Assembly (NCBI RefSeq): GCF_949987515.2
Contig: NW_027192671.1
Coordinates: forward strand, 2,232,001-2,296,000
DNA from: Delphinus delphis
Lineage: Eukaryota; Chordata; Mammalia; Artiodactyla; Delphinidae
DNA length: 64,000 nucleotides
Direction: 5' to 3'
Below are positions 50,522 through 62,043 of the stretch, one piece after another; within the stretch, counting starts at the first letter, position 1, and each line of letters begins with the position of its first letter. The position numbers and the translations under genes were made by a program. The notes under the pieces are model-generated. The model saw only the letters and a list, made by a program, of their open reading frames with translations. It was not told the DNA's origin and made no database searches.

Positions 50522-52100
50522 TGCGTTTTTTCCTGAATATATTCAGGAAAAAACGCATACGCCCTTTTTGGCCAACAAAGCAAGCTTGCAAAGGAAATCT
50601 GCACTACAATGAAGTCTCACTTCCCCCCGGTCAAAAGGGCCATCTGAAAAAAGTGTAAAATCCAGAAAGGCAGGACAGGCCATGGAGAACTGGGAGCCTT
50701 GTTATGCTGATGGGCGGGATGTAAATTGCCAACAACCACTCGGGAGAAGTGTATGGTGTTTCCTGAAACATCTAAAAAACAAAGCAACAGAGCCTAGGGC
50801 ACTTCCACTTATGGTCCTATAGCTTAGGGAAATTAAAATCAAAAAGACACAGCCACCCCAAAGTTTGGGACGCCTCTGTTTACAAGAACCTCGTTTACAG
50901 TACAAGTTCAACATCGCAGAAAGTGAAAAATGGATAAAGAAGTTGTGGTATTTACTTACAAAGCAATATCACTCAGCAATGAAATCTGTGTCATCAGGCC
51001 CTTAGCAGCACAATGAGTGGATTCAGGTATGATGATTCTAACTGAAATAAGTCACACAGAAAAAGAAACATCATAAGATATCAGTAATACACGGAATGTA
51101 AACTTGGCTACACAGGAACTGAATTACAGAACAGAAGAGGGTCTCAAATTTAGAAAACCAACTTATGCTTGCTTAAGGGGAAAGGTGAGTTGGGGTGCTG
51201 CATAAAACCAGAGATTGAAATGAGCACAGATAAAGTTCCTTAAGCCAAATATGGAATAGACAAGAGCTACTCCTTGCTCAACGAAATGGACTCAACACCG
51301 CATATTAAACGCCTAAGAATGTACCTGACTAGTAAGTATCGTAAAACCTATGGATTGCTATGTCTCCAAAAGAGAATCAAGCATGTGTACAGGGGCATAA
51401 ACGCAGCAGTGATAGGATTGGAGAGGTTCGGTGAGCAAATGAAGACCCTTTGAAGTCATATTGCATGGTACCCATTACACGGGTCTCAACTCTCCAGGTT
51501 TAAGGTATTCTTCCTTCAGCTAAAACATGCATGTGGAACCCAAGTATGATCAACCATGTGAACGGGAGACGTGTTCAAATATGTCTCAGTTTTCCTGCCC
51601 TGGTACTCGGGTGCAACATTCCAGACGCTTTACTAACACTCTCCCCACTTGGAGAGTCAGTGCCTTTAACCTCCTGTTTGGCCCAGTTTGCAATTTCTGC
51701 AGAAGATGAACAGGAATAGCGAGAACCAATGAGAGGCTAGCTGGAGGTGTCTGGAGAGGCAAATTTAACTCTCAATTCCCACCAGGAAGAGGAAATAACC
51801 AAAGGCTCAGTGTGCCGTGCCGGAACCAGATTAGGGCCTGAAGCCATCCTGCGGTGTTGCGGCCAGCTCAAAAGAAAGCGAGTTGAAGAAAGGAGCTCAG
51901 GGGCACTGTAATTCACAAACCTGCAGAGTTATAAATGACAGCTATCGTCCAAAAATAGACTGAAGTAAGGCTGCCAAGAGGACTTGAAAGCGGGGCAGAA
52001 TTGCAGGAAACCGATTTCAGGAGGTAGACTGGAATTGCATTGAAAGCATAGGAAAAGAGGCAGAACGTCCACAATGATGCACTTGGCCAAAAAGGGCGTA
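50522..52100. repeat. Satellite unit 33 (A-type between two identical B units)
   Basis: ATTACACGGGTCTCAACTC and CCCAAGTATG place it in the A group. Private: GGCCAACAAAGC just outside the palindrome, ACAGAAGAGGG, TTTTCCTGCCC, TTCTGCAGAAG, CTGGAGAGGC, CTCTCAATTCCC. Confidence 0.95.
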
Positions 52101-53680
52101 TGCGTTTTTTCCTGAATATATTCAGGAAAAAACGCATACGCCCTTTTTGGCCAACCAAGCAAGCTTGCAAAGGAAATCTGCACTACAATGAAGTCTCACT
52201 TCTCCCCGGTCAAAAGGGCCATCTGAAAAAAGTGTAAAATCCAGAAAGGCAGGACAGGCCATGGAGAACTGGGAGCCTTGTTATGCTGATGGGCGGGATG
52301 TAAATTGCCAACAGACACTCGGGAGAAGTGTATGGTGTTTCCTGAAACATCTAAAAAACAAAGCAACAGAGCCTAGGGCACTTCCACTTATGGTCCTATA
52401 GCTTAGGGAATTTAAAATCAAAAAGACACAGCCACCCCAAATTTTCGAACGGCTCTGTTTACAAGAACCACGTTTACAGTACAAGTTGAACATCGCAGAA
52501 AGTGAAAAATGGATAAAGAAGTTGTGGTATTTACTTACAAAGCAATATCACTCAGCAATGAAATCTGTATCATCAGGCCCTTAGCAGCACAATGAGTGGA
52601 TTCAGGTATGTTGATTCTAACTGAAGTAAGTCACACAGAAAAAGAAACATCATAAGATATCAGTAATACACGGAATGTAAACTTGGCTACACAGGAACTG
52701 AATTACAGAACAGAACAGGGTCTCAAATTTAGAAAACCAACTTATGCTTGCTTAAGGGTAAAGGTGAGTTGGGGTGCTGCATAAAACCAGAGATTGAAAT
52801 GAGCACAGATAAAGTTCCTTAAGCCAAATATGGAATAGACAAGAGCTACTCCTTGCTCAACGAAATGGACTCAACACCGCATATTAAACGCCTAAGAATG
52901 TACCTGACTAGTAAGTATCTTAAAACCTATGGATTGCTATGTCTCCGAAAGAGAATCAAGCATGTGTACAGGGGCATAAACGCAGCAGTGATAGGATTGG
53001 AGAGGTTCGGTGAGCAAATGAAGACCCTTTGAAGTCATATTGCATGGTACCCATTCCACGGGTTTCAACTACCCAGGTTTTAGGTATTCTTCCTTCAGCT
53101 AAAACATGCATGTGGAACCCAGAGTATGATCAACCATGTGATCGGGAGACGTGTTCAAATATGTCTCAGTTTTCGTACCCTGGTACTCGGGTGCAACATT
53201 CCAGACGCTTTACTAACACTCTCCCGACTTGGAGGGTCAGTGTCTTTAACCTCCTGATTGGCCCAGTTTGCAATTTCTGCGGAAGATGAACAGGAATAGC
53301 AAGAACCAATGAGAGACTAGCTGGAGGTGACTGGACGGGCAAATTTAACTCTCATTTCCCACCAGGAAGAGGAATTAACCAAAGGCTCAGCGTGCCGTGC
53401 CGGAACCAGATTAGGGCCTGAAGCCATCCTGCGGTGTTGCGGCCAGGTCACAAGAAAGCGAGTTGAAGAAAGGAGCTCAGGGGCACTGTAATTCACAAAC
53501 CTGCAGAGTTATAAATGACAGCTATCGTCCAAAAATAGACTGAAGTAAGGCTGCCAAGAGGACTTGAAAGCGGGGCAGAATTGCAGGAAACCGATTTCAG
53601 GAGGTAGACTGGAATTGCATTGAAAGCATAGGAAAAGAGGCAGAACGTCCACAATGATGCACTTGGCCAAAAAGGGCGTA
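52101..53680. repeat. Satellite unit 34 (B-type, copy of unit 32)
   Basis: Reading unit 32 against this one at offset 3,159, I find no difference. This is the closest pair in the diverse right half and implies very recent duplication or conversion. Confidence 0.95.
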
Positions 53681-55260
53681 TGCGTTTTTTCCTGAATATA
53701 TTCAGGAAAAAACGCATACGCCCTTTTTGGCCAACCAAGCAAGCTTGCAAAGGAAATCTGCACTACAATGAAGTCTCACTTCCCCCCGGTCAAAAGGGCC
53801 ATCTGAAAAAAGTGTAAAATCCAGAAAGGCAGGACAGGCCATGGAGAACTGGGAGCCTTGTTATGCTGATGGGCGGGATGTAAATTGCCAACAACCACTC
53901 GGGAGAAGTGTATGGTGTTTCCTGAAACATCTAAAAAACAAAGCAACAGAGCCTAGGGCACTTCCACTTATGGTCCTATAGCTTTGGGAAATTAAAATCA
54001 AAAAGACACAGCCACCCCAAAGTTTGGGACGCCTCCGTTTACAAGAACCTCGTTTACCGTACAAGTTCAATATCACAGAAAGTGAAAAATGGATAAAGAA
54101 CTTGTGGTACTTACGTACAATGCAGTATCACTCAGCAATGAAATCTATGTCATCAGGCCCTTAGCAGCATAATGAGTGGATTCAGGTACGATGATTCTAA
54201 CTGAAGTAAGTCACACAGAAAAAGAAACATCATAAGATATCACTAATACACGGAATGTAAACTTGGCTACACAGGAACTGCATTCCAAAACAGAACAGGG
54301 TCTCAAATTTAGAAAACCAACTTATGCTTGCTTAAGGGTAAAGGTGAGTTGGGGTGCTGCATAAAACCAGAGATTGAAATGAGCACAGATAAAGTTCCTT
54401 AAGCCAAATATGGAATAGACAAGAGCTACTCCTTGCTCAACGAAATGGACTCAACACCGCATATTAAACGCCTAAGAATGTACCTGACTAGTAAGTATCT
54501 TAAAACCTATGGATTGCTATGTCTCCAAAAGAGAATCAAGCGTGTGTACAGGGGCATAAACGCAGCAGTGATAGGATTGGAGAGGTTCGGTGAGCAAATG
54601 AAGACCCTTTGAAGTCATAAGGCATGGTACCCATTCCACGGGTTTCAACTACCCAGGTTTTAGGTATTCTTCCTTCAGCTAAATCATGCATGTGGAACCC
54701 AGAGTATGATCAACCATGTGATCGGGAGACGTGTTCAAATATGTCTCAGTTTTCCTCCCCTGGTACTCGGGTGCAACATTCCAGATGCTTTACTAACACT
54801 CTCCCCACTTGGAGAGTCAGCGCCTTTAACCTCCTGTTTGGCACAGTTTGCAATTTCTGCGGAAGATGAACAGGAATAGCGAGAACCAATGAGAGGCTAG
54901 CTGGAGGTGTCTGGACGGGCAAATTTAACTCTCATTTCCCAACAGGAAGAGGAAATAACCAAAGGCTCAGCGTGCCGTGCCGGAACCAGATTAGGGCCTG
55001 AAGCCATCCTGCGGTGTTGCGGCCAGGTCACAAGAAAGCGAGTTGAAGAAAGGAGCTCAGGGGCACTGTAATTCACAAACCTGCAGAGTTATAAATGACA
55101 GCTATCGTCCAAAAATAGACTGAAGTAAGGCTGCCAAGAGGACTTGAAAGCGGGGCAGAATTGCAGGAAACCGATTTCAGGAGGTAGACTGGAATTGCAT
55201 TGAAAGCATAGGAAAAGAGGCAGAACGTCCACAATGATGCACTTGGCCAAAAAGGGCGTA
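53681..55260. repeat. Satellite unit 35 (B-type with C segment)
   Basis: C haplotype at about 54030-54300 (CCGTACAAG, GGTACTTACGTACAATGC, GTACGATG, GCATTCCAAAAC), then B1 marks as in units 26 and 28 (GGTTTTAGG, CCAGATGC, TTTGGCACAG). Private: TAGCTTTGGG, CAAGCGTGTG, TCATAAGGCATGG, CTAAATCATGC, CCCAACAGG. Confidence 0.95.
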
Positions 55261-56839
55261 TGCGTTTTTTCCTGAATATATTCAGGAAAAAACGCATACG
55301 CCCTTTTTGGCCAACCAAGCAAGCTTGCAAAGGAAATCTGCACTACAATGAAGTCTCACTTCCCCCCGGTCAAAAGGGCCATCTGAAAAAAGTGTAAAAT
55401 CCAGAAAGGCAGGACAGGCCATGGAGAACTGGGAGCCTTGTTATGCTGATGGGCGGGTTGTAAATTGCCAACAACCACTCGGGAGAAGTTATGGTGTTTC
55501 CTGAAACATCTAAAAAACAAAGCAACAGAACCTAGGGCACTTCCACTTATGGTCCTATAGCTTAGGGAAATTAAAATCAAAAAGACACAGCCACCCCAAA
55601 GTTTGGAACGGCTCTGTTTACAAGAACCTCGTTTACAGTACAAGTTCAACATCGCAGAAAGTGAAAAATGGATAAAGAAGTTGTGGTATTTACTTACAAA
55701 GCAATATCACTCAGCAATGAAATCTGTGTCATCAGGCCCTTAGCAGCACAATGAGTGGATTCAGGTATGATGATTCTAACTGAAGTAAGTCACACAGAAA
55801 AAGAAACATCATAAGATATCAGTAATACACGGAATGTAAACTTGGCTACACAGGAACTGAATTACAGAACAGAACAGGGACTCAAATTTAGAAAAACAAC
55901 TTATGCTTGCTTAAGGGTAAAGGTGAGTTGGGGTGCTGCATAAAACCAGAGATTGAAATGAGCACAGATAAAGTTCCTTAAGCCAAATATGGAATAGACA
56001 AGAGCTACTCCTTGCTCAACGAAATGGACTCAACACCGCATATTAAACGCCTAAGAATGTACCTGACTAGTAAGTATCTTAAAACCTATGGATTGCTATG
56101 TCTCCGAAAGAGAATCAAGCATGTGTACAGGGGCATAAACGCAGCAGTGATAGGATTGGAGAGGTTCGGTGAGCAAATGAAGACCCTTTGAAGTCATATT
56201 GCATGGTACCCATTCCACGGGTTTCAACTACCCAGGTTTAAGGTATTCTTCCTTCAGGTAAAACATGCATGTGGAACCTAGAGTATGATCAACCATGTGA
56301 ACGGGAGACGTGTTCAAATATGTCTCAGTTTTCGTACCCTGGTACTCGGGCGCAACATTCCAGACGCTTTACTAACACTCTCCCCACTTGGAGAGTCAGT
56401 CCCTTTAACCTCCTGTTTGGCCCAGTTTGCAATTTCTGCGGAAGATGAACAGGAATAGCGAGAACCAATGAGAGGCTAGCTGGAGGTGTCTGGACGGGCA
56501 AATTTAACTCTCATTTCCCACCAGGAAGGGGAATTAACCAAAGGCTCAGCATGCCGGGCCGGAACCAGATTAGGGCCTGAAGCCATCCTGCGGTGTTGCG
56601 GCCAGCTCAAAAGAAACCGGGTTGAAGAAAGGAGCTCAGGGGCACTGTAATTCACAAACCTGCAGAGTTATAAATGACAGCTATCGTCCAAAAATAGACT
56701 GAAGTAAGGCTGCCAAGAGGACTTGAAAGCGGGGCAGAATTGCAGGAAACCGATTTCAGGAGGTAGACTGGAATTGCATTGAAAGCATAGGAAAAGAGGC
56801 AGAACGTCCACAATGATGCACTTGGCCAAAAAGGGCGTA
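55261..56839. repeat. Satellite unit 36 (B-type)
   Basis: GAGAAGTTATGG has lost one base. It carries ACAGGGACTC, CAGGTAAAAC, CCTAGAGTATG, TTTTCGTACCC, AGTCCCTTT, GCATGCCGGGCCGG and AAACCGGGTTG at 56614, the rare set of unit 23. Private: CGGGCGCAAC, GGAAGGGGAATT. Confidence 0.95.
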
Positions 56840-58417
56840 TGCGTTTTTTCCTGAATATATTCAGGAAAAAACGCATACGCCCTTTTTGGCCAACCAAGCA
56901 AGCTTGCAAAGGAAATCTGCACTACAATGAAGTCTCACTTCCCCCTGGTCAAAAGGGCCATCAGAATAAAGTGTAAAATCCAGAAAGGCAGGACAGGCCA
57001 TGGAGAACTGGGAGCCTTGTTATGCTGATGGGCGGGATGTAAATTGCCAACAACCACTCGGGAGAAGTGTATGGTGTTTCCTGAAACATCTAAAAAACAA
57101 AGCAACAGAGCTTAGGGCACTGCCACTTATGGTCCTATAGCTTAGGGAAATTAAAATCAAAAACACAGCCACCCCAAAGTTTGGGACGCCTCTGTTTACA
57201 ACAACCTCGTTTACAGTACAAGTTCAACATCGCAGAAAGTGAAAAATGGATAAAGAAGTTGTGGTATTTACTTACAAAGCAATATCACTCAGCAATGAAA
57301 TCTGTGTCATCAGGCCCTTAGCAGCACAATGAGTGGATTCAGGTAATATGATTCTAACTGAAATAAGTCACACAGAAAAAGAAACATCATAAGATATCAG
57401 TAATACACGGAATGTAAACTTGGCTACACAGGAACTGAATTACAGAACAGAACAGGGTCTCAAATTTAGAAAACCAACATATGCTTGCTTAAGGGGAAAG
57501 GTGAGTTGGGGTGCTGCATAAAACCAGAGATTGAAATGAGCACAGATAAAGTTCCTTAAGCCAAATATGGAATAGACAAGAGCTACTCCTTGCTCAACGA
57601 AATGGACTCAACACCGCATATTAAACGCCTAAGAATGTACCTGATTAGTAAGTATCTTAAAACCTATGGATTGCTATGTCTCCAAAAGAGAATCAAGCAT
57701 GTGTACAGGGGCATAAACGCAGCAGTGATAGGATTGGAGAGGTTCGGTGAGCAAATGAAGACCCTTTGAAGTCATATTGCATGGTACCCATTCCACGGGT
57801 TTCAACTACCCAGGTTTAAGGTATTCTTCCTTCAGCTAAAACATGCATGTGGAACCTAGAGTATGATCAACCATGTGATTGGGAGACGTGTTCAAATATG
57901 TCTCAGTTTTCGTACCCTGGTACTCGGGTGCAACATTCCAGACGCTTTACTAACACTCTCCCCACTTGGAGAGTCAGTCCCTTTAACCTCCTGTTTGGCC
58001 CAGTTTGCAATTTCTGCGGAAGATGAACAGGAATAGCGAGAACCAATGAGAGACTAGCTGGAGGTATCTAGATGGGCAAATTTAACTCTCATTTCCCACC
58101 AGGAAGAGGAAATAACCAAAGGCTCAGTGTGCCGTGCCGGAACCAGATTAGGGCCTGAAGCCATCCTGCGGTGTTGCGGCCAGCTCAAAAGAAAGCGAGT
58201 TGAAGAAAGCAGCTCAGGGGCACTGTAATTCACAAAGCTGCAGAGTTATAAATGACAGCTATCGTCCAAAAATAGACTGAAGTAAGGCTGCCAAGAGGAC
58301 TTGAAAGCGGGACAGAATTGCAGGAAACCGATTTCAGGAGGTAGACTGGAATTGCATTGAAAGCATAGGAAAAGAGGCAGAACGTCCACAATGATGCACT
58401 TGGCCAAAAAGGGCGTA
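56840..58417. repeat. Satellite unit 37 (B-type)
   Basis: A 2-bp loss at TCAAAAACACAGCC near 57160. Private: CATCAGAATAAAGTG, GAGCTTAGGGC, ACAACAACC, CAGGTAATATGATTC, CCAACATATGC, GATTAGTAAG, GAGGTATCTAGATGGG, AAAGCAGCTCAGG, GCGGGACAG. Its right end leads into the expanded palindrome. Confidence 0.95.
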
Positions 58418-58587
58418 TGCGTTCTTTCCTGAATATATTTCCTGAATATATTCAGGAAAAACCTGAATATATTTCCTGAATTTCCTGAATATATTCAGGA
58501 AAAACCTGAATATATTTCCTGAATATATTTCCGGAATATATTTCCTGAATATATTCAGGAAAAAACGCATACGCCCTTTTTGGCCAA
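58400..58587. repeat. Expanded, nested palindrome (188 bp instead of 72)
   Basis: Between the usual outer arms the core has multiplied. CCTGAATATATT blocks are reiterated, some reading onward to TCAGGAAAAA (complete inner palindromes) and some ending in TTT and restarting. A shortened CCTGAATTT and one CCGGAATATATTT are included. I count three complete inner palindromes ending near 58463, 58504 and 58565, so 116 bp has been added. The left arm also has TTCTTTCC in place of TTTTTTCC. Repeated hairpin-driven slippage or template switching in replication fits this pattern; a sequencing or assembly fault at a hairpin is the alternative. Confidence 0.9.
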
Positions 58588-58884
58588 CCAAGCAAGCTTG
58601 CAAAGGAAACCAGATTAGGGCCTGAAGCCATCCTGCGGTGTTGCGGCCAGGTCACAAGAAAGCGAGTTGAAGAAAGGAGCTCAGGGGCACTGTAATTCAC
58701 AAACCTGCAGAGTTATAAATGACAGTTATCGTCCAAAAATAGACTGAAGTAAGGCTGCCAAGAGGACTTGAAAGCGGGGCAGAATTGCAGGAAACCGATT
58801 TCAGGAGGTAGACTGGAATTGCATTGAAAGCATAGGAAAAGAGGCAGAACGTCCACAATGATGCACTTGGCCAAAAAGGGCGTA
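58418..58884. repeat. Satellite unit 38 (truncated, 467 bp)
   Basis: Begins in the expanded palindrome. After AAAGGAAA at 58602-58609 it jumps to CCAGATTAGGGCC, unit position about 1304, so about 1,228 bp is missing. The remainder (58610-58884) is normal unit tail. The two parent sequences share only AA at the join. Confidence 0.95.
58602..58617. other. Deletion junction removing about 1.23 kb of one unit
   Basis: CAAAGGAAA, normally followed by TCTGCAC, is joined to CCAGATTAGG, normally preceded by GTGCCGGAA. Only two bases (AA) are shared at the join, which suggests end joining or template switching rather than recombination between units. The junction lies 22 bp past the expanded palindrome. 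Confidence 0.9.
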
Positions 58885-60463
58885 TGCGTTTTTTCCTGAA
58901 TATATTCAGGAAAAAACGCATACGCCCTTTTTGGCCAACCAAGCAAGCTTGCAAAGGAAATCTGCACTACAATGAAGTCTCACTTCCCCCCGGTCAAAAG
59001 GGCCATCTGAAAAAAGTGTAAAATCCAGAAAGGCAGGACAGGCCATGGAGAACTGGGAGCCTTGTTATGCTGATGGGCGGGATGTAAATTGCCAACAACC
59101 ACTCGGGAGAAGTGTATGGTGTTTCCTGAAACATCTAAAAAACAAAGCAACAGAACCTAGGGCACTTCCACTTATGGTCCTATAGCTTAGGGAAATTAAA
59201 ATCAAAAAGACACAGCCACCCCAAAGTTTGGAACGGCTCTGTTTACAAGAACCTCGTTTACAGTACAAGTTCAACATCGCAGAAAGTGAAAAATGGATAA
59301 AGAAGTTGTGGTATTTACTTACAAAGCAATATCACTCAGCAATGAAATCTGTGTCATCAGGCCCTTAGCAGCACAATGAGTGGATTCAGGTATGATGATT
59401 CTAACTGAAATAAGTCACACAGAAAAAGAAACATCATAAGATATCAGTAATACATGGAATGTAAACTTGGCTACACAGGAACTGAATTACAGAACAGAAC
59501 AAGGTCTCAAATTCAGAAAACCAACTTATTCTTGCTTAAGGGTAAAGGTGAGTTGGGGTGCTGCATAAAACCAGAGATTGAAATGAGCACAGATAAAGTT
59601 CCTTAAGTCAAATATGGAATAGACAAGAGCTACTCCTTGCTCAACGAAATGGACTCAACACCCCATATTAAACGCCTAAGAATGTACCTGACTAGTAAGT
59701 ATCTTAAAACCTATGGATTGCTATGTCTCCGAAAGAGAATCAAGCATGTGTACAGGGGCATAAACGCAGCAGTGATAGGATTGGAGAGGTTCGGTGAGCA
59801 AATGAAGACCCTTTGAAGTCATATTGCATGGTACCCATTACACGGGTCTCAACTCTCCAGGTTTAACGTATTCTTCCTTCAGCTAAAACATGCATGTGGA
59901 ACACAAGTATGATCAACCATGTGAACAGGAGACGTGTTCAAATATGTCTCAGTTTTCCTCCCCTGGTACTCGGGTGCAACATTCCAGACGCTTTACTAAC
60001 ACTCTCCCCACTTGGAGAGTCAACGCCTTTAACCTCCTGTTTGGCCCAGTTTGCAATTTCTGCGGAAGATGAACAGGAATAGCGAGAACCAATGAGAGAC
60101 TAGCTGGAGGTGTCTGGACGGACAAATTTAACTCTCATTTCCCACCAGAAAGAGGAATTAACCAAAGGCTCAGCGTGCCGTGCCGGAACCAGATTAGGGC
60201 CTGAAGCCATCCTGCGGTGTTGCGGCCAGCTCACAAGAAAGCGAGTTGAAGAAAGGAGCTCAGGGGCACTGTAATTAACAAACCTGCAGAGTTATAAATG
60301 ACAGCTATCGTCCAAAAATAGACTGAAGTAAGGCTGCCAAGAGGACTTGAAAGCGGGGCAGGATTGCAGGAAACCGATTTCAGGAGGTAGACTGGAATTG
60401 CATTGAAAGCATAGGAAAAGAGGCAGAACGTCCACAATGATGCACTTGGCCAAAAAGGGCGTA
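58885..60463. repeat. Satellite unit 39 (A-type)
   Basis: Intact palindrome. Private: AACAAGGTCTC, AAATTCAGAAAACC, CTTATTCTTGC, TTTAACGTATTC, GGAACACAAGTATG, GTGAACAGGAG, GAGTCAACGCC, CGGACAAATT, CCAGAAAGAGG, GTAATTAACAAACC, GGCAGGATTGC. Confidence 0.95.
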
Positions 60464-62043
60464 TGCGTATTTTCCTGAATATATTCAGGAAAAAACGCAT
60501 ACGCACTTTTTGGCCAACCAAGCATGCTTGCAAAGGAAATCTGCACTACAATAAAGTCTCACTTCCTCCTGGTCAAAAGGGCCATCTGAAAAAAGTGTAA
60601 AATCCAGAAAGGCAGGACAGGCCATGGAGAACTGGGAGCCTTGTTATGCTGATGGGCGGGATGTAAATTGCCAACAGACACTCGGGAGAAGTGTATGGTG
60701 TTTCCTGAAACATCTAAAAAACAAAGCAACAGAGCCTAGGGCACTTCCACTTATGGTCCTATAGCTTAGGGAAATTAAAATCAAAAAGACACAGCCACCC
60801 CAAAGTTTGGGACGCCTCTGTTTACAAGAACCTCGTTTACCGTACAAGTTCAATATCACAGAAAGTGAAAAATGGATAAAGAACTTGTGGTACTTACGTA
60901 CAATGCAGTATCACTCAGCAATGAAATCTATGTCATCAGGCCCTTAGCAGCATAATGAGTAGATTCAGGTACGATGATTCTAACTGAAATAAGTCACACA
61001 GAAAAAGAAACATCATAAGATATCACTAATACACGGAATGTAAACTTGGCTACACAGGAACTGAATTCCAAAACAGAACAGGGTCTCAAATTTAGAAAAC
61101 CAACTTATGCTTGCTTAAGGGGAAAGGTGAGTTGGGGTGCTGCATAAAACCAGAGATTGAAATGAGCACAGATAAAGTTCCTTAAGCCAAATATGGAATA
61201 GACAAGAGCTACTCCTTGCTCAATGAAATGGACTCAACATCGCATATTAAACGCCTAAGAATGTACCTGACTAGTAAGTATCTTAAAACCTATGGATTGT
61301 TATGTCTCCGAAAGAGAATCAAGAATGTGTACAGGGGCATAAACGCAGCAGTGATAGGATTGGAGAGGTTCGGTGAGCAAATGAAGACCCTTTGAAGTCA
61401 TATTGCATGGTACCCATTCCACGGGTTTCAACTACCCAGGTTTTAGGTATTCTTCCTTCAGCTAAAACATGCATGTGGAACCCAGAGTATGATCAACCAT
61501 GTGATCGGGAGACGTGTTCAAATATGTCTCAGTTTTCGTACCCTGGTACTCGGGTGCAACATTCCAGACGCTTTACTAACACTCTCCCCACTTGGAGAGT
61601 CAGCGCCTTTAACCTCCTGTTTGGCCCAGTTTGCAATTTCTGCGGAAGATGAACAGGAATAGCGAGAACCAATGAGAGGCTAGCTGGAGGTGTCTGGACG
61701 GGCAAATTTAACTCTCATTTCCCACCAGGAAGAGGAAATAACCAAAGGCTCAGTGTGCCGTACCGGAACCAGATTAGGGCCTGAAGCCATCCTGCGGTGT
61801 TGCGGCCAGCTCAAAAGAAAGCGAGTTGAAGAAAGGAGCTCAGGGGCACTGTAATTCACAAAGCTGCAGAGTTATAAATGACAGCTATCGTCCAAAAATA
61901 GACTGAAGTAAGGCTGCCAAGAGGACTTGAAAGCGGGGCAGAATTGCAGGAAACCGATTTCAGGAGGTAGACTGGAATTGCATTGAAAGCATAGGAAAAG
62001 AGGCAGAACGTCCACAATGATGCACTTGGCCAAAAAGGGCGTA
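60464..62043. repeat. Satellite unit 40 (B-type with C segment)
   Basis: The palindrome is changed on both arms (TGCGTATTTTCC left, ACGCACTTTTTGG right) and the changes do not pair. AGCATGCTTGC removes the HindIII site. C haplotype from about 60838 to 61078. Private: ACAATAAAGTC, CTTCCTCCTGG, GAGTAGATTC, GGATTGTTATG, CAAGAATGTG. Confidence 0.95.

Larger units (their letters stand above)
48942..53680. repeat. Duplicated unit pair 32/34 around unit 33
   Basis: 48942-50521 and 52101-53680 read the same throughout, separated by the unrelated A-type unit 33. The neighbours on the outer sides (31 and 35) differ, so the duplicated tract is little longer than one unit. Confidence 0.85.
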
